Shown piece after piece: positions 48,166-54,204 of a stretch of 54,204 nt of DNA; the first letter of the stretch is position 1, and every line of letters starts with the position of its first letter. The stretch comes from Odoribacter sp036657595. GTDB lineage: Bacteria > Bacteroidota > Bacteroidia > Bacteroidales > Marinifilaceae. The stretch lies in assembly GCA_036657595.1 (NCBI GenBank), contig JAVXFZ010000010.1:1-54204 (forward strand), given 5' to 3'. The notes beneath the pieces are model-generated. The model was not told where the DNA came from. It saw only the letters and a program-made list of their open reading frames with translations, and searched no databases. The position numbers and the translations under genes are program-made.

Positions 48166-51132
48166 TCATTCGCCTGCTACAATCACCGATGTTTGTTTTT
48201 TCCCATCCATATATACGGCGATCGGCTGTTTGAAACGGATGTGCCGAACAAATTCTTTTTCTTCTGTTATTTCTTGATGGCGGAGAAGATCAAAGTGGAT
48301 GAATGAATTTTCAGACTCGTAGGGGACGGCAAAGTAACCAACATTCATCGAAGTTACATTGTGAAAGAAATGAGATCCCAATGAGGCTTCTAATGGAAAA
48401 TCTTTTAAACCTTGTTCAACAATGACACGGGCTTTTGAAATATCAGACCATAGTACCGGAATGCCTGTCAATTTATCACGTGTCCCCCAACGTCCGGGAC
48501 CAATCAAAATATACTCTGTGTCGTTCGCTTTTAATTTTTCATTAAAATATTTTACTTCTTCTGCCATTTCTTCTGTCCGGAGTCGATTGAATTTCTGAGG
48601 ATCAATGTAGATAATATCCCGAATATTGTTGATCTTTCCATTTCCCATTCCTTTGTTGGCACGGAGGATGATTTTGCTTTCATCAATCTCTTCCCGGTCG
48701 ATATCTATATTATATTCATTTTTGATCAATGGCTTAATCTGTAAGATGTAGAATATCCACTGTTCATTCTCCCGATTGATGGAAAATTCCATTTCTACGG
48801 GTGTGCCCATCGCTTGTGAGAAGATGTCCAATAATGTATCCAGTGTGGAAGCCAGCGGAATGGAATCATATTGCAAAATATCCGGGAAATTGATGATTCG
48901 TATCCCTTTTTCTTTCAAATCGAATACGATTCGGTCATTTATAAAATCATAGACTGAAGCGCAATGTTGCAAATTATGATCGTCTTCAATTGTTTTCAGA
49001 TCGTATGATTGAATAGCAGCATTCTCCCCGTCACGAGCAAGTTGGTATGACTTATTGACCATATCAATGGCATAGAAATATTTTTGGGAATCACGTGCCA
49101 TATCCTGAATGGAAGCTAATTGGAGCTTTGGATAACGGGGACAAAAACGATAAGCCTTTTCGCCTCCCACGACATAGGAACCCAAGCCCAACGCAATGAC
49201 GGCAAAACCGTCTTCCGGTTTGATGTAGGAGAAGGGATAAAAATTGTAGGATTGGGCGACACCACTGATATTAGGATAATATTTCCCTCTGTATTCACGT
49301 CCGATGACTTCTTGAATAATCACTGCCATTTTTTCCTCTTCAATCATACTGCCGATGGCGTTGAAGTAGGCACGGGAGCTGTCTGTGAAGATCGAGGCAT
49401 ATACTAATTTAATTGCATTTTCAAGCTCTTCTATCCGTCGCTCCATCTGTGGGTGGTTATTCGGGATCAGATAAGTCGAGTAGACACCTGCAAAGGGTTG
49501 ATTGAGTGAATCTTCAAATAATCCGGAAGAACGTATTGCCAAAGGTTGATGCATCACTTCCAGATAAGAACGCAGTTTTGTCCGCAATTTCTCTGTCAGT
49601 TTGGCGGCAATAAAAGCTGTTTGTATCTCCTCATAACTTTTTCCATTGTATAAAATAGGATTTAATTCATTGTTTTCAATGAAGTTATCAAATTCATCCA
49701 CTCCAATGATCGCTGTTTTGGGTATTTGGATTTGTAAATGAGGTATCAACTTTTTGAAATCAACATTTTCGATAAAATTAGACAAAAAAGCCATACCACG
49801 TCCTTTTCCTCCGAAAGATCCCTTCGCTAAACGGGAAATATAACGGTTGGAATCAACTAATTTAGGATTGTAATTAATAATCCTTCCTTTAATTTTCCGC
49901 AAGTCGGATGATTCAAATGCCCGCAGGATGAATTTTCGTACCGCTTCAGGAGTCTGAAAGTCCTCAAAATGATAACGTTTCAGGTATCTTGCTAATGTAA
50001 TTTCACGTCTTGCCATCAGCCAAGTCGAAATACCGTTGCGAACAGAATGATAGATGAGCGACTCATCCGGAATGCTTAATAGCTTTTGTTTGAACTCTTC
50101 AATGGAAGTTACTTTGTCAATCGCTTCTCCTTTTGCATTTCTGAAGATGAAATCACCAAATCCAAGGTACGTTTTAATAAAACTCTGAATGTCGTGAGCC
50201 AAAGTAGGAGAGTTTTTGTTAATAAAAGTAGCACCCACTGCTTTTGCTTTATCTGCATTCTCCGCTTCCTTACTTTGCAATAGGCAGGGAATTAGTGCCC
50301 CCGTTTGTTCTACATACTGAATCAATTCAATCCCGGCATTCTCGTCTTCTATCTCCTTGCGTTTGTATCGCACGTCTGAAATGACTCCAATCAGATTTTC
50401 ACGATAATGATCAATGATGTAGACTGCTTCTTCAAAAGTAGTTGCCAAGATTACCTTCGGTCGGATTCGTATCTTCATCACCAAACTCATATCATTATTC
50501 TGAGGTTCCGACAAAATTAGCTTTTGCGTTTGTGCCATAATCTCCGTGTACAATAACGGAAGGTATCTCGAATAGTAGCGAACAGAATTTTCTACCAATA
50601 GAATCACCCGTATATCCCCTAAATGTGTATCTCGGTCGAGGTTCATTTTATCCTCAATATATTTAGCCATCACTAAAAATATTTTGGTCGAACCGTTCCA
50701 AACAAAGAGTCGCTCAATAGATTCACTTAATTGTTTTTCAATCGTATGGAAGTAAGCCAGATCCGCATTATTATTTACCAACATTAATTGGCACGTATGA
50801 GGATAAAGGGTTTTCAGATGTCTACTGATAAGCAGGGGAGTTTGTTTATCCAAACCTGCCATAATAATAATCAAATCTATCTGTCGCTCTGCCAGCAATT
50901 TTAATGCTTCCGATTCGCTTGCTACTGATGTGAATCTTGGTGCTGTATAAAGGTTTACTTGTAGGTATTCTCCAACAATTTTATCTGTAAATTGTCCTTC
51001 CCCTTCAATGGTATAGGCATCGTAATAATTGGCAATCAATAAAATTTCCTTGATTTTGAAAGGCATCAATTCTTGGAATATATCCCGGTCGCTTTTCTTG
51101 CGTTTGTAAATTTTGTGTAGTTCAATCGGCAT
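48166..51132 (-). CDS. Large PEP/pyruvate-binding domain protein with response-regulator-like N-terminus
   Basis: 988-residue protein. The first 350 residues contain two receiver-like alpha/beta segments (LLIANYYDAYTIEGEGQF, GVISDVRYKRKEIEDENAG). A PPDK_N ATP-grasp domain follows (GSFGGKGRGMAFLSNFI at about 436, AIRSSGLFEDSLNQPFAGVY at about 532), and the C-terminus has ILIGPGRWGTRDKL (about 874). No swivelling His domain or PEP-binding barrel is present, so it is not a complete PEP synthase. Role unknown; ATP-dependent phosphoryl transfer to a partner is plausible. I place the start at 51130-51132 because a -7 box lies at 51175-51182 and overlaps the more upstream starts. Confidence 0.8.
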   Translation of the reverse strand: MPIELHKIYKRKKSDRDIFQELMPFKIKEILLIANYYDAYTIEGEGQFTDKIVGEYLQVNLYTAPRFTSVASESEALKLLAERQIDLIIIMAGLDKQTPLLISRHLKTLYPHTCQLMLVNNNADLAYFHTIEKQLSESIERLFVWNGSTKIFLVMAKYIEDKMNLDRDTHLGDIRVILLVENSVRYYSRYLPLLYTEIMAQTQKLILSEPQNNDMSLVMKIRIRPKVILATTFEEAVYIIDHYRENLIGVISDVRYKRKEIEDENAGIELIQYVEQTGALIPCLLQSKEAENADKAKAVGATFINKNSPTLAHDIQSFIKTYLGFGDFIFRNAKGEAIDKVTSIEEFKQKLLSIPDESLIYHSVRNGISTWLMARREITLARYLKRYHFEDFQTPEAVRKFILRAFESSDLRKIKGRIINYNPKLVDSNRYISRLAKGSFGGKGRGMAFLSNFIENVDFKKLIPHLQIQIPKTAIIGVDEFDNFIENNELNPILYNGKSYEEIQTAFIAAKLTEKLRTKLRSYLEVMHQPLAIRSSGLFEDSLNQPFAGVYSTYLIPNNHPQMERRIEELENAIKLVYASIFTDSSRAYFNAIGSMIEEEKMAVIIQEVIGREYRGKYYPNISGVAQSYNFYPFSYIKPEDGFAVIALGLGSYVVGGEKAYRFCPRYPKLQLASIQDMARDSQKYFYAIDMVNKSYQLARDGENAAIQSYDLKTIEDDHNLQHCASVYDFINDRIVFDLKEKGIRIINFPDILQYDSIPLASTLDTLLDIFSQAMGTPVEMEFSINRENEQWIFYILQIKPLIKNEYNIDIDREEIDESKIILRANKGMGNGKINNIRDIIYIDPQKFNRLRTEEMAEEVKYFNEKLKANDTEYILIGPGRWGTRDKLTGIPVLWSDISKARVIVEQGLKDFPLEASLGSHFFHNVTSMNVGYFAVPYESENSFIHFDLLRHQEITEEKEFVRHIRFKQPIAVYMDGKKQTSVIVAGE

Positions 51133-51174
51133 AAGGCAATGGAGATTATGGGATGAAGTTATAGGTTCTTTCAT

Positions 51175-51182
51175 CAAAGATA
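51175..51182 (-). promoter_or_regulatory. -7 box for the PEP/pyruvate-binding protein gene
   Basis: TATCTTTG on the minus strand, matching TAnnTTTG. It overlaps an in-frame TTG and adjoins an ATG at 51174, so it supports the start at 51132 with a leader of about 36 nt. Confidence 0.5.
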
Positions 51183-51357
51183 AAATAATTCCGTCGAATT
51201 TCGGATAAAAACAGATCAGAAATAATTTATACTTCTCGATCGAAGGCTTTCATTCTGTTCGTAATTCTTTTTGTTGAAGCAAATAGACCGTTTTATTCTT
51301 TCATTTGACAGAAAGTAACATTAGCAATAGTAATACGTACAATTCAATAAAAAAGAT

Positions 51358-51798
51358 ATGAAAACAACGCTTTTTTTGCTTATGATGAGCCTCAGTTTAG
51401 CAACTTGCAGATCACAAGATAAAATGATGGAACGGGAAGGAATGAAGCTGTATACACGACCGGTTGATGTGACAATTACTGAAACGTCAAACGATACCTT
51501 GACCGTAGTGAATGAATCCCATTCTGTCAAACAAGAAAAGGTGACACTGGTAGAGGGGGCAAGTCTGATGCGTTATTGTGTCATCGTAGGGAGTTTTAAG
51601 TATGAGCAGAATGCAGTAAAGCTCAAAAATCAATTACAACGCGATGGCTTTGGTAACACTTCCGTGATGCAAAATAGCGAAGGAATGTATCGGGTCAGCA
51701 TTCTGTGTGATGAAGCTTTGCCTGATGCCTTAGAAGATTTAAAGATCATTCGTGAGCGTTTTCCACAATATCGGGATGCGTGGTTATTAAGAGTATGA
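51358..51798 (+). CDS. SPOR-domain envelope protein
   Basis: 146-residue exported protein with an N-terminal signal ending near LATC (C17; an atypical lipobox, so lipoprotein status is uncertain). The C-terminal 75 residues form a SPOR domain (YCVIVGSFKYEQNAVKLKNQ, MYRVSILC) that binds denuded peptidoglycan at septa. It probably acts in division or wall turnover. It converges on the RelA/SpoT gene with 16 bp between stops. Confidence 0.82.
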   Translation: MKTTLFLLMMSLSLATCRSQDKMMEREGMKLYTRPVDVTITETSNDTLTVVNESHSVKQEKVTLVEGASLMRYCVIVGSFKYEQNAVKLKNQLQRDGFGNTSVMQNSEGMYRVSILCDEALPDALEDLKIIRERFPQYRDAWLLRV

Positions 51799-51803
51799 AA
51801 TGA

Positions 51804-51822
51804 AGGAATATTGATTATTCCT
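51804..51822. terminator. Small hairpin at the stops of the SPOR and RelA/SpoT genes
   Basis: AGGAATA (51804-51810) pairs with TATTCCT (51816-51822), loop 5 nt. It spans the last codons of the minus-strand gene and is the only terminator-like structure between the two convergent genes. Confidence 0.35.
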
Positions 51823-53998
51823 CCATCATAGAATCGTGTCTGTTTACTTTGATGATACCTGCAAGGCGTTTTAGGCGGGAAATCAATTGCGACAGGTGGT
51901 CAGTGTTGTCAATCAGCACTGTGATATTACCGTCGAAGGTACCTTCGGCAGAGTTGATAGAAATAGCTCGCAAAGTGGTGTGCGGATCTTTGGCAATCAA
52001 CTCAGTTATTTTGTTGATAATATTACCGTCATCTTTACCGGTGAGATTTAGGATCGTTTGATACGAATTAGCACCATCGTTTGTCCATTGTGTTTTCACG
52101 ATGCGATAGGGATAACGACGTACTAATTCCAAAGCATTTTTGCATTGCTTGCGGTGGACTTTTATTCCTTCTCCGATGGAAACGAAACCAATGATTTCAT
52201 CCCCATATACCGGATTACAACAAGGGGCAAATTTATAGTCTACATTTTGTATGTTTTTGTCGATCAGCAATACATCTTCATCTACTTTCTTTTGTCGGCT
52301 TACTTTAATATCCTTTGGAAGAGCGATAGGTGCGATTTTTTCTTCCGATTGTGTCAGAATTTCTTTGATCTCTGATGGATCGTGTTTGCCAATAGCGATG
52401 CCGTGATACAGATCGAGTGCAAATTTGTATTTGTAGTGTTGCATCAATTTCCGGATGATTTCATCGGTAAAATCAATTTTCCAGTTCTTGAGACGACGTG
52501 TCAGGATTTCTTTCCCCATATCCGCTTGGTGGTTCACTTCTTCGTTTAAGTATTGCCGTATCTTGTTGCGTGCTTTAGAAGTGATGGTGAAATTTAACCA
52601 ATCGGCTTTAGGTTGCTGGTTGGCGGAGGTGATGACGGACACTTGATCGCCATTCTTTAATACATATTTGAGGGTTTCATTGCGATTGTTGATGATTCCT
52701 CCTACACACTTACTGCCGACATTCGTGTGTATGGCATAAGCAAAATCAAGCAGTGTCGCCCCGGCGTGAAGGGTGATAAGATCTCCTTTCGGGGTGAATA
52801 CGTGTACTTCTTTATCCTGAAGGTTGATCTTCAGATCGTCTAACAGTTCAATGGCATTTTCATTATTGCTTTCGAGTATTTCACGCAATTCATTTAGCCA
52901 ATTCTCAATGATAGAATCCGATGAACCGCCTTTGTATTTCCAATGGGCTGCAAAACCTTTTTCGGCTATTTCATCCATTCGTTCCGTCCGAATTTGCACT
53001 TCTACCCAGTGATTACGAGGTCCTAAGACGGTTGTTTGTAATGATTCATAGCCATTGGATTTAGGTACTGAAATCCAATCGCGCAAGCGTTGCGGATTGG
53101 GGGTGTATCGGTCGGTGACAATGGAATATACTCTCCAGCAATCCGGTTTTTCGTTTTCTCCTATGCTGTCGATGATGAAACGAACGGCAAAGATGTCGAA
53201 AATCTCTTCAAATTCTACCTGACTTTTCCGCATTTTGTTTAGGATAGAAGCAATGGTCTTTGTGCGGTATTTCATCTTAAATGAAATGTTCTTTCGGTTT
53301 AATTCATCGACAATCGGAGCAGTAAATTCGGCAATGTATGCTTCGCGGGCTGTTTTTGAATCCTTTAGTTTTTGAGCGATTTCGTTGTATATTTTCGGAT
53401 TGGAATAGCGTAGAGCAAGGTCTTCCATTTCCGATTTAATATTGTATAATCCCAAGCGGTGAGCAAATGGGATGTAGATATAACCGGTTTCACGTGCCAA
53501 TTGTAGTTGTTCTGTCGTATTGAGATCGGCAGCTTGCCGGAGAGCATAGAGTTTTTCTGCGAGGAAGATCAATTGCACCCGAATATCTTCAGCAAAACTT
53601 AATAGTAATTTCCGGAAATTCTCTGAATCGACCACCCGCTGAGTAGCATAAATACGGCTGATGTCTTTCAAGCCTTTGATGATCTGCCATACTTTTGCCC
53701 CAAACATTTCATTTACTTGTTCACCTGTCAGTAAATCTTTTTCCACCGTTTTGTGGAGCATTGCACAGACGATAGAGGTGTGTCCCAAACCTATTTCTTG
53801 AGTGATAATCAAGGTGATGTCGAGGATGCGGATGATTTCCCGGTAATTTAATTCCGAAGTGTATAATTCGTTTTGAATGGCAATATCGAAAGCCCGACGG
53901 ATTTGACGTATATCTTCTCCGGAAATTAAGTTTCGACAAGATTTTAAAACAGCGGCATATTTGTGTAGAATCAGTGAGCGATATTGTTGTTGTTCCAT
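51815..53998 (-). CDS. RelA/SpoT-family protein with degenerate hydrolase domain
   Basis: Long stringent-response protein of 727 residues: HD-like domain (about 20-170), synthetase domain (about 235-355), TGS (about 394-455) and C-terminal ACT (about 655-727). The HD domain lacks the metal ligands: the usual HD and ED pairs are replaced by H82-K83 and E86-K87 (LHKTVEKD), and the upstream IxHP histidine and LADRLH-type motif are lost. The synthetase keeps EVQIRT (333-338), but the SLHT motif reads SLQT (Q321). By position it should make (p)ppGpp without breaking it down, or be regulatory only. Confidence 0.88.
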   Translation of the reverse strand: MEQQQYRSLILHKYAAVLKSCRNLISGEDIRQIRRAFDIAIQNELYTSELNYREIIRILDITLIITQEIGLGHTSIVCAMLHKTVEKDLLTGEQVNEMFGAKVWQIIKGLKDISRIYATQRVVDSENFRKLLLSFAEDIRVQLIFLAEKLYALRQAADLNTTEQLQLARETGYIYIPFAHRLGLYNIKSEMEDLALRYSNPKIYNEIAQKLKDSKTAREAYIAEFTAPIVDELNRKNISFKMKYRTKTIASILNKMRKSQVEFEEIFDIFAVRFIIDSIGENEKPDCWRVYSIVTDRYTPNPQRLRDWISVPKSNGYESLQTTVLGPRNHWVEVQIRTERMDEIAEKGFAAHWKYKGGSSDSIIENWLNELREILESNNENAIELLDDLKINLQDKEVHVFTPKGDLITLHAGATLLDFAYAIHTNVGSKCVGGIINNRNETLKYVLKNGDQVSVITSANQQPKADWLNFTITSKARNKIRQYLNEEVNHQADMGKEILTRRLKNWKIDFTDEIIRKLMQHYKYKFALDLYHGIAIGKHDPSEIKEILTQSEEKIAPIALPKDIKVSRQKKVDEDVLLIDKNIQNVDYKFAPCCNPVYGDEIIGFVSIGEGIKVHRKQCKNALELVRRYPYRIVKTQWTNDGANSYQTILNLTGKDDGNIINKITELIAKDPHTTLRAISINSAEGTFDGNITVLIDNTDHLSQLISRLKRLAGIIKVNRHDSMMEE

Positions 53999-54150
53999 AT
54001 TGAATCTATTTGTGTGTCAGAAAGTTTCGTTGGATATTCTGTGTTTTATTTCTTTGTATGTGCGAGGTGAAAATGAAACGTTCATTTATCTAATCTGATT
54101 GCGTTTGTAAAAATAGCGATTTCTTTTCAAGAATATTGATATAGAAATTC

Positions 54151-54158
54151 TATTTTTG
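54151..54158 (+). promoter_or_regulatory. Candidate -7 box near the right edge
   Basis: TATTTTTG, matching TAnnTTTG, 39 bp before an ATG at 54198 (ATGAAAC, cut by the window end). A plus-strand gene may begin there; nothing else can be said about it. The rest of 53999-54204 shows no gene. Confidence 0.3.
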
Positions 54159-54204
54159 TGTAAAAATTTGTTGAAAAGTGTGGGAAATAAAAAAGATATG
54201 AAAC

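Noticed and set aside
48166..51132. Complete phosphoenolpyruvate synthase
   Set aside because: Only the ATP-grasp part is present; the swivelling His domain and PEP barrel were not found.

Overview
The window looks like chromosomal DNA of a gut-type Bacteroidales bacterium. Evidence: a SusC/SusD pair run by an ECF sigma/FecR system, many families typical of Bacteroidetes (DUF4491, DUF6266, DUF4369-type thioredoxins, YkuD_2, BF0631-type metalloprotease lipoproteins), lipoproteins with Cys lipoboxes, few strong Shine-Dalgarno sites, and repeated Bacteroidetes promoter elements (-7 TAnnTTTG, sometimes with a TTTG box 18-21 bp upstream). A phosphotransbutyrylase gene suggests butyrate metabolism, so an Odoribacter/Butyricimonas-like genus is possible, but the genus cannot be fixed from sequence reading. 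No rRNA, tRNA, CRISPR array, insertion sequence or prophage was seen.

Layout. 0.1-3.1 kb (-): a System II cytochrome c maturation pair (resB, ccsA) leading into a three-haem cytochrome c peroxidase. 3.2-5.5 kb: divergent folate genes pabB-pabC (-) and pabA (+). 5.8-13.2 kb (+): TRIC-like membrane protein, cupin, NrnA-type DHH phosphoesterase, DUF1904, MarR regulator, PepD dipeptidase, free-Met-R-sulfoxide reductase, a TPR protein and a nucleotidyltransferase-fold protein. 13.3-17.5 kb (-): thioredoxin-like protein, TPR lipoprotein, YgiQ radical SAM protein. 17.7-20.6 kb (+): rimO, META-domain lipoprotein, DUF4491 protein, hotdog thioesterase. 20.7-25.7 kb (-): cysQ-cysC-cysD-cysN-sulfotransferase, a complete PAPS-making and PAPS-using unit resembling the steroid-sulfonating cluster of Bacteroides thetaiotaomicron. 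25.8-34.8 kb (-): a small lipoprotein, then ECF sigma factor, FecR, SusC, SusD and a secreted metallophosphoesterase. 35.0-36.4 kb (-): two DUF6266-like paralogues. 36.7-43.1 kb (+): metalloprotease lipoprotein, BamE-like secreted protein, argS, flavin reductase, PHP phosphatase, DUF2007 protein, L,D-transpeptidase. 43.1-44.2 kb (-): MFS transporter. 44.5-48.2 kb (+): ptb, bioD, U32 peptidase. 48.2-54.0 kb: PEP/pyruvate-binding protein (-), SPOR protein (+), and a long RelA/SpoT homologue whose hydrolase site is destroyed (-).

How the genes work together. The clearest units are the peroxidase with its own haem-attachment machinery, the folate pair, the PAPS/sulfotransferase operon, and the sigma/FecR/SusCD/phosphatase uptake locus. 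That last locus holds three unexplained RNA-level signals: a 16-bp inverted repeat that could hide the sigma factor ribosome-binding site, two stem-loops with the same hexaloop in front of susC, and a 20-bp stem-loop between susD and the phosphatase. These, the sulfotransferase operon and the degenerate RelA/SpoT protein are the best candidates for new biology. I did not see a wholly unknown multigene defence or mobile system.
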